DNA of 64,000 nt from Candidatus Goldiibacteriota bacterium HGW-Goldbacteria-1 (GCA_002839855.1 PGYV01000012.1:27648-91647), one strand, 5' to 3'. Shown: positions 41,562-51,059, counted from the stretch's first letter. A program made the numbers and translations. Notes: a model not told the origin generated them from the sequence alone.

Positions 41562-43205
41562 CTATAGCGTTATCTTTAATTTTTTTGAAAACAAAAAAGG
41601 TAACAAACACAACAACATAAACATTAACGTCACTACCGTAATAAATGGTTCTACTAAAGCTAATTTTATTTTTGGTAAAGGCCATTTAAAATAATCCCAC
41701 AATGGGATTGTTATTGTTTGCGCAATACCCGGGGCTGCCAATACTCCTAAAACAACAGTTAAAATACGATCCCTTTTCGCGGTATCCTTACTCTCTTTCC
41801 ATTCAATATGTGATGATTGAATGGCTGTTAAATCATTAAGATAATGTTGAAGATTTTCTACTCCATATTCCTTCCATCCTTTTTTTAACATTTCCCGTAT
41901 TTCACCATAATGACCCATATTATTCATCTTATACTTGAATTGCGATAGATCCTTTTTCATTAAAAAAATTATATTAGGATCATTTTGTTTTAGTATTCTA
42001 TCAATAATTGCTTTGTACAACATATACCCGAATTCTAAAGTTTCAGCCAAGACTTGTTTATCATAAATTAAATGACCATTATTTACATCTACTAACTCTT
42101 GTTCAGTAGAAATTCCCTTTTTTGACCAAATAGTCAGCGTTACAACAGAAGTAATAAAAACATTATAATCATCAAAATACCGTAAATCTTCTGTAACAAA
42201 TATCTTGTCGTCATTCTTCATATTTGTATTCTGCCCCTGCGCTAAAATTTTGATAAAATCATTTTTGTTTTGTTTAAAATTGTCCTTAGCATTCACATTT
42301 TGATTTGAATGCTTTATTATATAAATATTAGGTCTTCCTTGCCAGAAATCACCCTGCTTGTTTTGCTTTTCCGAATAGTTCCAAATAATATGTTTTTCCT
42401 TCGCGTTAATAAATAATCCAATAAGTCTAAAAACTGTTTGTACTAATCCAGATAACGTTTCTTTCTCTACCGATTTCGTTAGTGCGGCAAATTTAAATTT
42501 AAAATCACCAACATTTTCTTCAGTTATTCTCTTTTCAAATTCTTTTCTATGAAAAACATATTGTGGATTTTTCAAAACTTTTTTTATATAAATAAAGTTA
42601 TTAATTCGCGATAACTTACCTGCGACGGGAGCCCAAATTCCAAAACCAGGCGGGCATTTCGCCTCATCAAAAAATAATTTAGATAAATTCTGTCCATATT
42701 CAATAAAATCATCAATTTCTATTTTACTTGGGGTCCCAATAATTCTAAAACTTACAATTAAAATCCCATTTGAATAAAGTGTAATTACAGGGTAACAATT
42801 AACCTCAAAACCGGTCTCTTTATTTAAAAGCTTACATAACCCCGTAAAAACCCGTAAATTAGGCTCCATTAAATTGATGTCATCACCAAATATTCGATTA
42901 CTTTCAAATTTCATTTTTGTAGATATTAATAAGCATTCTTCAATGAATGCATCATAATCAGCAGGTTTACCATCTTTCGTATTAAATTGTACTTTGTTGT
43001 AATTTACAGATTCTGACGATTGAAATTCTATTGCTCCTTGTCTTATATTTTCCTTGCCCAACCAATAGAAACTGCCATCTGAATGTACTGCAAGTTCAGC
43101 AATTCCATTTTTTAAAAGTTGTTTTGCAACTTTGTACAAATCTGGAATTTCATTACTAAAATATGTTGTATATGTATGCCACACTTCCCAATCTTTAATT
43201 TTCAT
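41562..43205 (-). CDS. Unknown 547-residue protein with C-terminal membrane pair
   Basis: AGGAT lies seven bases before the ATG. Residues 1-460 are soluble and contain no motif I recognise (WEVWHTYTTYFSNEIPDLYKV, HSDGSFYWLGKENIRQGA, CPPGFGIWAPVAGK). Two hydrophobic segments close the protein: ILTVVLGVLAAPGIAQTITI (about 482-502) and PFITVVTLMFMLLCLLPFLF (about 520-541). A soluble sensor-like body with a two-segment membrane tail next to a HEPN/DUF262 pair is the layout of abortive-infection effectors, but that is inference. It sits 69 bases before hsdR and 33 after the HEPN gene, inside the restriction cluster. Confidence 0.65.
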   Translation of the reverse strand: MKIKDWEVWHTYTTYFSNEIPDLYKVAKQLLKNGIAELAVHSDGSFYWLGKENIRQGAIEFQSSESVNYNKVQFNTKDGKPADYDAFIEECLLISTKMKFESNRIFGDDINLMEPNLRVFTGLCKLLNKETGFEVNCYPVITLYSNGILIVSFRIIGTPSKIEIDDFIEYGQNLSKLFFDEAKCPPGFGIWAPVAGKLSRINNFIYIKKVLKNPQYVFHRKEFEKRITEENVGDFKFKFAALTKSVEKETLSGLVQTVFRLIGLFINAKEKHIIWNYSEKQNKQGDFWQGRPNIYIIKHSNQNVNAKDNFKQNKNDFIKILAQGQNTNMKNDDKIFVTEDLRYFDDYNVFITSVVTLTIWSKKGISTEQELVDVNNGHLIYDKQVLAETLEFGYMLYKAIIDRILKQNDPNIIFLMKKDLSQFKYKMNNMGHYGEIREMLKKGWKEYGVENLQHYLNDLTAIQSSHIEWKESKDTAKRDRILTVVLGVLAAPGIAQTITIPLWDYFKWPLPKIKLALVEPFITVVTLMFMLLCLLPFLFSKKLKITL

Positions 43206-43238
43206 ATATACTATCCTTTCAGTATTTTTGTTTGAAAA

Positions 43239-43736
43239 TTAATTTATGATATTGTCAAGAAGTACAACTGCATCTATTGAAACAAAATAGTACCTATATA
43301 CATCAGGGAAAGATGGTCTTGGGTTCCCTCCATGAGCAAACTCGCATCTCAAATCATACAGAGACTTTAACGAACTATTTGCCTGCGCTCGTAACCCATT
43401 TTTAAAACTGTTTTTCCATCCAGCATCAAAATGATTTATCAGTTTTAAAATATTTTCTTTCTGAGGATTTACAGCTCTTTCTAACAAATTGTTAGAAAAG
43501 TATTCTTTAATTTGTATACTTGTATTAGCAGCACAAATATTTTCATATATTAAATTCTTTATAGCCCATTCAATTGTTCCACAACCTCTTATAAGGGTAT
43601 AATTTGTCAGATATGGAATTATACTATCCAACGGTGATAATTTTATAATTCTTTTTTTTATTGAAAATAATTCTTTTGAACAATCTTTTATTTGTCGTTC
43701 AACGTTCTTGTTTTTCATTTTAAGCCCGCAATGCAT
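43239..43736 (-). CDS. HEPN-domain putative RNase
   Basis: The 165-residue protein is helical and carries RCEFAH (R130-H135), the R-x4-H signature of HEPN ribonucleases, in SLYDLRCEFAHGGNPRPSF. The central TLIRGCGTIEWAIKNLIYE helix is typical of the HEPN groups that pair with DUF262 proteins. It overlaps the DUF262 gene by 17 bases; a start at 43718 (seventh codon) would remove the overlap, and neither start has a strong site. HEPN toxins cleave RNA during abortive infection. The pair resembles MAE_28990-type modules; target unknown. Confidence 0.78.
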   Translation of the reverse strand: MHCGLKMKNKNVERQIKDCSKELFSIKKRIIKLSPLDSIIPYLTNYTLIRGCGTIEWAIKNLIYENICAANTSIQIKEYFSNNLLERAVNPQKENILKLINHFDAGWKNSFKNGLRAQANSSLKSLYDLRCEFAHGGNPRPSFPDVYRYYFVSIDAVVLLDNIIN

Positions 43737-44844
43737 CTAAACAAAATTTAATTCTGCCATGAATGTTTTCAAGGTTTGTTGTTCTAGAAGAAATATAGCT
43801 TACATAGTCTTGATTCATTAATAATTGCTGTCTCTTTTCTTCAAGATTACCTTTCGGCAAATAATGACTATTTTCATCAAGAAGCAAAGATACTGCTATA
43901 CTTAAGGAATCAAAAATTGTTGGATGAAATTTATTTATTACTTTACCTGCATCAAATACTGAAATATTTTTAAATGCAGATAAACCAATTTTATCGTATA
44001 TAAAGTCTATCGTAGTTAAAAATTCTTTTCGTCGCGCCTCTATAGTTTCCGGCAAATTTGATTCTTTTTTTCCCATAAAAGTATTCAAGTAATTTTTCAG
44101 TGATATTTGTCCTGTTTTCTTTTCCGTCTTAAATATTTCTTTCAACGCAAAAAACCTTAAAATAAATTCCATATCTCTCATTCTGTTGTCCTGGTCTATG
44201 GAACCAAATAAAGCCCTCCACTTTTCACATTTATTTAACTCAAACAAAAGCGTATTAAATGGACCTTGATATACACAATTTCTTATTTCCTGAGACATTA
44301 GTGTTTTTCCACTTGTATTAATTCGTTCAAAAATCTGATACAAACTTGTATTGTCGTCTTTTGGACTATTTTGTTCAAAATATATTGCATGAATTGTTGT
44401 ACTTTTTATTTTCCTTTGAGATTTATCATCAAGTTCTTTAAATGATTTATTTCTCCATCTTTTATTTATTTTCTCACTATTTGATAACTTAAAAACAGAC
44501 TTATCTTTGTTAAAAATACCTTCTACGAAATCGTGTACTGTCATTATTCTTTGATAGCCATCGATTATCAATTTCGTTTCATCTTTTGTTGAAGCAAGAA
44601 AAATACTTGGAACAGGAAGTCCTAATAACAAAGAATCTATAAATCTGCTTGCCTCAATTTTATCCCAAACATAATTTCTTTGCAGCTCTGGCTTCAATAA
44701 TTCCTCTTCTTTATACATTGTTATTAATTCTCTAAAAGATAAATCTGCACCCCACGATTTTATTTCAAAAAGATCGTCATTAGTATAAAAATCTTCTTTG
44801 TCATCAACAATTTCCTGAATACTTTCTGATAAGTCTTTTTCCAT
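43720..44844 (-). CDS. DUF262 (GmrS/ParB-like) protein
   Basis: The 374-residue protein has the DUF262 core: FRELITMYKEEELLKPELQRNYVW, SLLLGLPVPSIFL, and the ParB-like IIDGYQRI (DGQQR equivalent), then IFERINTSGKTL. DUF262 is the N-terminal half of the modification-dependent nuclease GmrSD, there with NTPase-like activity. Here no DUF1524 HNH half follows; a HEPN gene overlaps instead, so the effector may be RNA-directed. AATAGGAG precedes the ATG, one base after hsdS ends. It is intact by length. Confidence 0.85.
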   Translation of the reverse strand: MEKDLSESIQEIVDDKEDFYTNDDLFEIKSWGADLSFRELITMYKEEELLKPELQRNYVWDKIEASRFIDSLLLGLPVPSIFLASTKDETKLIIDGYQRIMTVHDFVEGIFNKDKSVFKLSNSEKINKRWRNKSFKELDDKSQRKIKSTTIHAIYFEQNSPKDDNTSLYQIFERINTSGKTLMSQEIRNCVYQGPFNTLLFELNKCEKWRALFGSIDQDNRMRDMEFILRFFALKEIFKTEKKTGQISLKNYLNTFMGKKESNLPETIEARRKEFLTTIDFIYDKIGLSAFKNISVFDAGKVINKFHPTIFDSLSIAVSLLLDENSHYLPKGNLEEKRQQLLMNQDYVSYISSRTTNLENIHGRIKFCLDALRA

Positions 44845-44845
44845 A

Positions 44846-46132
44846 TTAGTCTCCTATTTTAATTTTTCCAGTTACAACTTCCGATATTAAAGCCATTCGA
44901 TATTCATTCAATAATTTAATCCCCTTCTCTTCAATTTCAATGGCAATGTTACTCTTTTCTGTGAAATTGTATAAATATTTGGCGATTTTAATCTGTTCAC
45001 TGATAGGAGGTTTAGTAATCCATAAATTTTCTAATACATTCATCCCAATATTTGGCTGTGTTCCAAACGACCAAAACAATTGTACTTGTTTCTGAAAATA
45101 ATCTGATAACATAAAGAAAAACATAAATTGCCAGAAACTTACACCTAACTTTTGCCTAACAATTGCTAAAGGCGACCAAATGTTGAATTCTTCATCTGTT
45201 TCTACAATACCAATTTTTCCCGTTGTAGAACCTGATTTAACAAACAGTATATCATTTCTTTGTGGTTTTGATTTTTCACAAAACCTTCTATGCTCGTCAA
45301 TAGTGATATTTCCTCTGCGTGATTCAAAATTAATTTTTTCATTGTATATGCCTTCGGCAGAAATAAACGGAACCCCATTATCAACGAAATCAGGTGTTTC
45401 ATGTGGTCCATCAGTTATTCTAATTCCTACAATTGTTTTTAATCTAACTCTATCCCAATGTTCCGGAACATCACCTATCCACTCCACCCCGCTATCCTTC
45501 ATCTTAACATCAGGATTCAATCCTTTTGTAACAGCTTCATTAATAACCACCGAGCGCTGTTCTTTTAAAAGTTCTATCATGCTTTGTTTTTTTACTATTA
45601 AATCATCCACTTGTGCTATTTTATTATCAAGAAAGTCAGCACGAGCTTTTTGCTCTTCTTTAGGTGGATATGGTAAATACATATTACTAATCTGTTCCAC
45701 AGATACTGCAGTATATGTAGATCCTGTTGCAATCTTGTTTAATGGTTCGGATAAACATAATGATTGATAATATATTAACTTTTTATTTGTTGTTTTAGGT
45801 CTTACGGCACATAACCCTCTACCAATTCCATACTTTCTATCTGCAATATTAACAGCACCTACTGGCGCCCTTACTGAAATCAATATATCATCTGTATCTA
45901 CAATCTTATTTGCAACTTCACACCACACGCTTGGTATTGGTGATAATTGACTAAAATCCGCATTGCCTTGCAAAAACGGAATACCTATCCCGGTTTTATT
46001 GCAATCTTCAGATTCCGGAGATTGACCCATAATTACGTCATCTGAATATTTAAGTCTTTTAACTGCCCAGTGTTCTGGTATTTCCCCTATCCACTCTATC
46101 CCGCTACTTTTATATTTTAGATGTTGTTTCAT
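44846..46132 (-). CDS. hsdS: Type I restriction specificity subunit
   Basis: The 428-residue HsdS has two target recognition domains. Each begins with the same cassette, SSGIEWIGEIPEHWAVKRLK and DSGVEWIGDVPEHWDRVRLK, and each ends in a coiled-coil spacer; the central one is YPPKEEQKARADFL followed by DDLIVKKQSMIELLKEQRS. The TRDs read the two halves of a bipartite recognition site that cannot be predicted here. The ATG overlaps the stop of the upstream TIGR04141-like gene by four bases. Confidence 0.93.
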   Translation of the reverse strand: MKQHLKYKSSGIEWIGEIPEHWAVKRLKYSDDVIMGQSPESEDCNKTGIGIPFLQGNADFSQLSPIPSVWCEVANKIVDTDDILISVRAPVGAVNIADRKYGIGRGLCAVRPKTTNKKLIYYQSLCLSEPLNKIATGSTYTAVSVEQISNMYLPYPPKEEQKARADFLDNKIAQVDDLIVKKQSMIELLKEQRSVVINEAVTKGLNPDVKMKDSGVEWIGDVPEHWDRVRLKTIVGIRITDGPHETPDFVDNGVPFISAEGIYNEKINFESRRGNITIDEHRRFCEKSKPQRNDILFVKSGSTTGKIGIVETDEEFNIWSPLAIVRQKLGVSFWQFMFFFMLSDYFQKQVQLFWSFGTQPNIGMNVLENLWITKPPISEQIKIAKYLYNFTEKSNIAIEIEEKGIKLLNEYRMALISEVVTGKIKIGD

Positions 46133-47742
46133 TTCTTACCCTTAGATATTTTCTTTACCTTTAAAGGTTTTTTCTTTTCTTTCACATCATCAATTATGTT
46201 TATTTTTTTCCACTTCACCTTAATATCTGATGACCCTAAGTCATTCAGAACTGTATCTAACGATACCCTACTGAAAAAAGGTATAACTTGTGAAAGTTTA
46301 GTAAATTTCGAGTTGCTTATAATAGCATACACAACAGTAAGTTCACTTTTATTAATCGGATCTGTATAAGTAAAACCTGTAATTATTTTTTTAACTTCTT
46401 TTCTAAAACTATCATCCGAAGATACAAACAACTTAACCGAATTTAAACCTTGAGAAAAAAGATGGCTCAACGTACTTGAGCCATGAAATCTTTTCACATG
46501 TATAAAATCTATATTGTTATGAACCACATCACAAAACTCTATGGAACTTTTGCTTCCGCCATATCGTATTAATTTTTTATCTGCTAAAATACAATTAGAA
46601 ATATTTGACAAAGCCTCATTATATTCCGCTTCATCTTCATGATTGTAATCAGGGAAAACTATTCCACTGTATTCTTCAACCTTATCAATTCTATCGTTTG
46701 TTTTCTTAATATAATCTTTATCTATTTCATACCAGTCCCCCTCAACCAGCATATAGTCTTTGCTTTCATATTTTGCTTCGAAATTGATGCAGTCTAATAT
46801 CTTCCAAGTAGCTAAAATCACCGTTTCTGTATCATCAACACATTTTAAAGTTTTATTTTTTAATACATCAATTTTAATATCTTCTTTTTGTAATCCATTA
46901 ACCTGCATAAATTCAGAAATATTTATATCGTCATAAACATTTACATTATTTCCATATTGATACCCCCTGAAGTTCTCCCAATTAATTAAAGCCGGAGGCG
47001 CCATAAATATTTTTTCGAAAGAATCTGTATTGTTGTTTATATAATTAATTAGTTCTTCGTTTAGGCTTTCTATGAGTTTTTTTGGTCTGACAAATTGAAT
47101 GTGGTCAATCCATGAAAAATGTTCCTTATAGTCATCTTTATCATGAGTTTCTAATATTATTTCACATAATTCCTTTAATTTTTCTAAATTAAAATCCACT
47201 GTTATATGAAGTGCTAAAGAACCTGTAATATAATCTCCAAAAATATCTGAATTCTGTGATTTCCCGGATACACCATCTAAAATATCTCTATCTGTGTGAA
47301 TCTCAAGTTCGTCCACAGATCCCAGCCTGACCGATTGTATCGATGCTCTTCTGCTACGTGCATCTATGTTTTTTATATCAGCTTTCCGTATCTTGTCATA
47401 TTCAATTACATTCAATGCCGTCTTTAATCCAAAACGATCTTCAAATAACTCATCATTAATCATATACCTGCCATAACCAAAAGTAATTACAAATAGCCTT
47501 TTTTTCACCTCAACAACCAAAACCCCCGACGCAGTCATTGTTTTGCCAGTTAAATTGCCTTCAACACTTTCTTTTAACAATTTAATCCACTTAACCGGTT
47601 TTGAATCTTGTGGTTTATAATAAAATTTCATATACTTGTATTTCGGTAGTGAGAATTCTTCAACAGATTCAATTTCTTTAATAATATCTTTATGGTTTTT
47701 AACTGCTTCTTTAATTAAATATATGTTTAATCCTGTTTTCAT
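46129..47742 (-). CDS. TIGR04141/DUF6119-like sporadically distributed protein
   Basis: The 537-residue protein opens MKTGLNIYLIKEAVKNHKDI and contains TASGVLVVEVKKRLFVITFGYGR, FGLKTALNVI, RRASIQSVRLGSVDELEIHTDRDILDG-like blocks and GSLALHITVDFNLEKL, which fit the TIGR04141 (DUF6119) family. Its biochemical role is not known to me; members occur sporadically in accessory islands. It is fused into the hsdMS operon by overlaps of one base with hsdM and four with hsdS, so it is made with the methylase complex. The Lys-rich C terminus (KEKKKPLKVKKISKGKK) could bind nucleic acid. Confidence 0.75.
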   Translation of the reverse strand: MKTGLNIYLIKEAVKNHKDIIKEIESVEEFSLPKYKYMKFYYKPQDSKPVKWIKLLKESVEGNLTGKTMTASGVLVVEVKKRLFVITFGYGRYMINDELFEDRFGLKTALNVIEYDKIRKADIKNIDARSRRASIQSVRLGSVDELEIHTDRDILDGVSGKSQNSDIFGDYITGSLALHITVDFNLEKLKELCEIILETHDKDDYKEHFSWIDHIQFVRPKKLIESLNEELINYINNNTDSFEKIFMAPPALINWENFRGYQYGNNVNVYDDINISEFMQVNGLQKEDIKIDVLKNKTLKCVDDTETVILATWKILDCINFEAKYESKDYMLVEGDWYEIDKDYIKKTNDRIDKVEEYSGIVFPDYNHEDEAEYNEALSNISNCILADKKLIRYGGSKSSIEFCDVVHNNIDFIHVKRFHGSSTLSHLFSQGLNSVKLFVSSDDSFRKEVKKIITGFTYTDPINKSELTVVYAIISNSKFTKLSQVIPFFSRVSLDTVLNDLGSSDIKVKWKKINIIDDVKEKKKPLKVKKISKGKK

Positions 47743-49739
47743 TATTCCAGCACCTTTTCCAACAATCCTTTGGTTTCGTTTTCCAATGCTAAAATATCCT
47801 TCTTAATTTCTTCAAGGCTTCTAAGTGGTTTGTACTTGTAAAATTCCTTATTAAAATTTATTTCGTACCCCACTTTGTCCTTTTCCCTATCCATCCATGC
47901 ATCAGGGACATGCGGCAGAACTTCCCTTTTAAAATAGTCTTCTATATTATTCGTAAGCGGGATGTTCTCGTTATCACGCAGGTCTGAATCTGATTCCGGT
48001 TTGCCTTCCGCGGTTAAGCATATATCCGCTGTTTCATCCTTTTCAGATAAAGCTGACAAAACCGCCTTATAAACCGGGGCTTTAAGTTTTATGTCTTTTT
48101 TGGCAAACGCCGCTTCCAGTTCTTTTAAAAATTCATCTCTGTTCTTATATACTTTCTTTATGTCAAATGCCTTTAACGCATTTAATATACCGTCCTGCAT
48201 TTTTGTACCTTCTTCAATTTCTTTTATGGCTTCCTTGCCTTTCTTTTTGGATGTTGCAAGATTTTTAAACGCGGATTCTTCTTTTAATTTTTCTATTCTT
48301 TCTTTTGTCACTGTAAAGTTAAGTCTTAGCGGGCGTTCTACTGTTACCCTTGTATAACCAAAATATTCATTCTTAAAAATCTTACAATTCTCGCCTTCTT
48401 TGTAATCGCCATATATCCTTGTAATTTCTTCAATCTGTTCCTTGCTTATTTCATGCCTTTTATTTCCCATTGATTTACGCATATTAACAAAGAAATTTAC
48501 CGCGTTAATAAGCTGAATTGTGCCTTTTCTTTTTTTATCCTTATGATTGGTTACAATCCAAATATACGTGGAAATACCGGTATTATAAAAAAGCTGGTCA
48601 GGCAGGGCTATTATTGCTTCAAGCATATCGCCTTCTATTATCCATTTGCGTATTTCGCTTTCCCCGCTGCCGGCACCGCCCGAAAATAATGGCGACCCAT
48701 TAAATACTATACCTATCCTTGTTCCGTCAGGCTTCATTTTGGCTATCATATGCTGTAAAAATAAAAACGACCCGTCGCTTATTCTTGGAAGGCCCGCGCC
48801 AAAGCGGCCTTTAAATCCCATTGTTTCGCTCTCTTTTGTTATTTCATCCTGAACCTTTTTCCATTCCACCCCAAAAGGCGGATTACTTAGCATGTAATCA
48901 AATTTCTGGTCTGCAAGCCCGTCCATTGTAAAAGAATTACCAAGCTTAATATTATCAGGGTTCTGCCCTTTAATTAACATGTCAGAGTTACAAATAGCGT
49001 ATGACTGGTCATTTATTTCCTGTCCAAATACTCTAAGGTCAGCATTCTTATTGTGTTCCCTTATATACTCTTCCGCAACTGACAGCATTCCGCCTGTTCC
49101 GCAGGCAGGGTCATAAAGGGTTTTTACAATACCGGGTTTTGTAAGCGCTTTGTCATCCGCTATAAACAGCACATCAACCATAAGCCTTATTACTTCCCTT
49201 GGCGTAAAGTGTTCTCCTGCTGTTTCGTTGGATGCGTCTGCAAACTTGCGGATTAGTTCTTCGAATATATAGCCCATATGCAGGTTGGATATTTTATCCG
49301 GATGAAGGTCTGTTTCCGCGAATCTCTTTACCAACATATATAAAAGATTTTTTTCGTCCAGTTTTTTTATCTGCTGTTCAAACTTAAAGTTCTGCAGAAT
49401 ATCCCGCGCGTTTGATGAAAACCCATTTATATAATTTCTTAGATTTGCCGCGATATGTCCCGGGTCTGCCACAATTTTCTGAAAATCATATTTGCTCTTA
49501 TTAAAAAAAGTAAGTTTAGCTTTATTTTTTAATACCTTTTCTGCTGCTGCTTCGCTGAATTTTTTTGTATCGGTAACATAAGACAAAACTTTTTCTTTGG
49601 TGGGTTCCAGCACGCAGTCAAGGCGCCTTAGAACAGTCAATGGCAGTATAACTTCCCCGTATTCGTATGGTTTATACTCCCCGCGCAGAAGGTCTGCTAT
49701 AGACCATATAAAATTAGCGCTTTCTTTAAAATTTGTCAT
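47742..49739 (-). CDS. hsdM: Type I restriction N6-adenine methyltransferase subunit
   Basis: The 665-residue HsdM has the helical N-terminal domain (FIWSIADLLRGEYKPYEYG), SAM-binding motif DPACGTGG (210-217) and catalytic NPPFG (286-290), followed by a long C-terminal helical part with Lys-rich stretches (ATSKKKGKEAIKEIEEG). It methylates adenine in the site read by HsdS. The N-terminal GEHFTPREVIRLMVD block is typical. Overlap with the TIGR04141-like gene is one base (TAATG). It is 11 bases after an unknown gene. Intact. Confidence 0.95.
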   Translation of the reverse strand: MTNFKESANFIWSIADLLRGEYKPYEYGEVILPLTVLRRLDCVLEPTKEKVLSYVTDTKKFSEAAAEKVLKNKAKLTFFNKSKYDFQKIVADPGHIAANLRNYINGFSSNARDILQNFKFEQQIKKLDEKNLLYMLVKRFAETDLHPDKISNLHMGYIFEELIRKFADASNETAGEHFTPREVIRLMVDVLFIADDKALTKPGIVKTLYDPACGTGGMLSVAEEYIREHNKNADLRVFGQEINDQSYAICNSDMLIKGQNPDNIKLGNSFTMDGLADQKFDYMLSNPPFGVEWKKVQDEITKESETMGFKGRFGAGLPRISDGSFLFLQHMIAKMKPDGTRIGIVFNGSPLFSGGAGSGESEIRKWIIEGDMLEAIIALPDQLFYNTGISTYIWIVTNHKDKKRKGTIQLINAVNFFVNMRKSMGNKRHEISKEQIEEITRIYGDYKEGENCKIFKNEYFGYTRVTVERPLRLNFTVTKERIEKLKEESAFKNLATSKKKGKEAIKEIEEGTKMQDGILNALKAFDIKKVYKNRDEFLKELEAAFAKKDIKLKAPVYKAVLSALSEKDETADICLTAEGKPESDSDLRDNENIPLTNNIEDYFKREVLPHVPDAWMDREKDKVGYEINFNKEFYKYKPLRSLEEIKKDILALENETKGLLEKVLE

Positions 49740-49750
49740 TTAATTAAACC

Positions 49751-50344
49751 TCACTTCATCATATTAGAAAAATATCCATTTTTTAGTTCTATGTTTTTTT
49801 CATATTTCCTATTATATGTATCGTATAAAACTATCTTAATTCCATTTTCAAGAATGTATTTTTCATTGTTCAGAACACCTTCCAACCTTTTATCTTCAAC
49901 ACATATTACATCCGATATAATTACAATTTGACCCTGGGCAACCGACAAACCCACCTTAAAAATCTCTTCATAATTCACTCCAATCATAGTACCGCCCCAC
50001 TCTTTTAGCATAAACACATACTTGCCCTGTCGTTTATCAACAGACTTCAGTAAGTAATCTGTATCCCTAAAAACCAATTTATTATCACTAAGCTTGCTTA
50101 AATATTCTATCCTTTTTATTGAATTGCTTTTTTCACTTACATTAGAAATACTATAATTAACAAAAAAATCAGTTTTCTTAATATTCATTGTTGCTTCACC
50201 TATGGGATCACTAATCAAATCGTTAACCCCTTGAGGTACATTATAAAGTTTCTCAAATGCGCGAACTTCAATCATTAATTTCGGCCTTTTTAATAGCCAA
50301 CCAAAAAGTAGATTAATGATATTAGATACGAAAGTATCCAACAT
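49751..50344 (-). CDS. Unknown 197-residue protein
   Basis: I do not recognise this protein. It begins with an amphipathic or weak membrane segment (VSNIINLLFGWLL), then a basic turn (KRPKLMIEV) and a beta-rich body with FFVNYSISNVSEKSNSIKRIEYL and KIVLYDTYNRKYEKNIEL, which looks like an Ig-like sandwich. It starts one base after the GIY-YIG-RAMA gene stops and ends 11 bases before hsdM, so it is part of the same transcript. Genes of this plan (short N-terminal anchor plus beta domain) are frequent in defence islands. Confidence 0.55.
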   Translation of the reverse strand: MLDTFVSNIINLLFGWLLKRPKLMIEVRAFEKLYNVPQGVNDLISDPIGEATMNIKKTDFFVNYSISNVSEKSNSIKRIEYLSKLSDNKLVFRDTDYLLKSVDKRQGKYVFMLKEWGGTMIGVNYEEIFKVGLSVAQGQIVIISDVICVEDKRLEGVLNNEKYILENGIKIVLYDTYNRKYEKNIELKNGYFSNMMK

Positions 50345-50345
50345 A

Positions 50346-51059
50346 TTATTTCCTCAACTCATCAATCTTAACCCATTTCCCCGGTCTTTTTTCGTACTCC
50401 CAACAATCCCAACCATTGGTAGCATTATGCCTTATAGAATTACCTGCAAACGATGGCGAGGTATAAACCTTTCCGTTCAATTTAATATTCCCTTTTTTAT
50501 CCACTCTTGCGTAATGCGTTTTGCCTTTATAAACCAATCTTATTTTGAATCCTTTTTGTCCTTTATGCAAATACTTAAGCATAGACGGTGTTCTGCTTTT
50601 ACCAACCACTTCATCAGCTATTTCTTCACTGTCTGCGTGTATCCCTTTAAAAATATACTCCCTTTCTTTTCTTTGATAATCAGACATATCCTTTCTTAAT
50701 TTTCTTTCAAGGTCAAGGGCTTTACTTAATTTGCCTGATTGAGAATTTCTTTTTGGCTCTGCAACCCTTAAAAGCAAAGATTCAAGTTCTTTTAAGTGTT
50801 CATTTGTAGCAGTCAGGTATATGCTAAAACGATCCCATTTTTCTGCGTGTTTGTCTTTTCTGTGGGTTTTAAGGCGGTTTATCATATTGGAAGCAAGGCC
50901 GACATAAACAAGCTTGTTATCTTTATATAACGAATAAATGCCGGGTTTGTCTTGTATGTAATTTTTTATGATATCACGATATTTATTGAAGATTTCTATA
51001 GATATGAATTCCAGATATTCACAAACAAGACGGTTATCTATGTCCCTTTTTTTTGCCAC
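50346..51059 (-). CDS. GIY-YIG nuclease with C-terminal RAMA-like domain
   Basis: The 237-residue protein starts with GTG (GGGGAGGA upstream). Residues about 25-110 are a GIY-YIG domain (PGIYSLYKDNKLVYVGLA, then N-x-x-NRLKTHRKDK with the catalytic-type Arg, and ELESLLLR giving Glu). Residues about 165-225 resemble RAMA (YKGKTHYARVDKKGNIKLNG, YTSPSFAGNSIR, NGWDCWEYE), a domain proposed to read modified DNA in restriction systems. It is the first gene of the cluster. A nuclease guided by a modified-base reader would fit a type IV-like role beside the type I enzyme; this is inference. Confidence 0.82.
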   Translation of the reverse strand: MAKKRDIDNRLVCEYLEFISIEIFNKYRDIIKNYIQDKPGIYSLYKDNKLVYVGLASNMINRLKTHRKDKHAEKWDRFSIYLTATNEHLKELESLLLRVAEPKRNSQSGKLSKALDLERKLRKDMSDYQRKEREYIFKGIHADSEEIADEVVGKSRTPSMLKYLHKGQKGFKIRLVYKGKTHYARVDKKGNIKLNGKVYTSPSFAGNSIRHNATNGWDCWEYEKRPGKWVKIDELRK

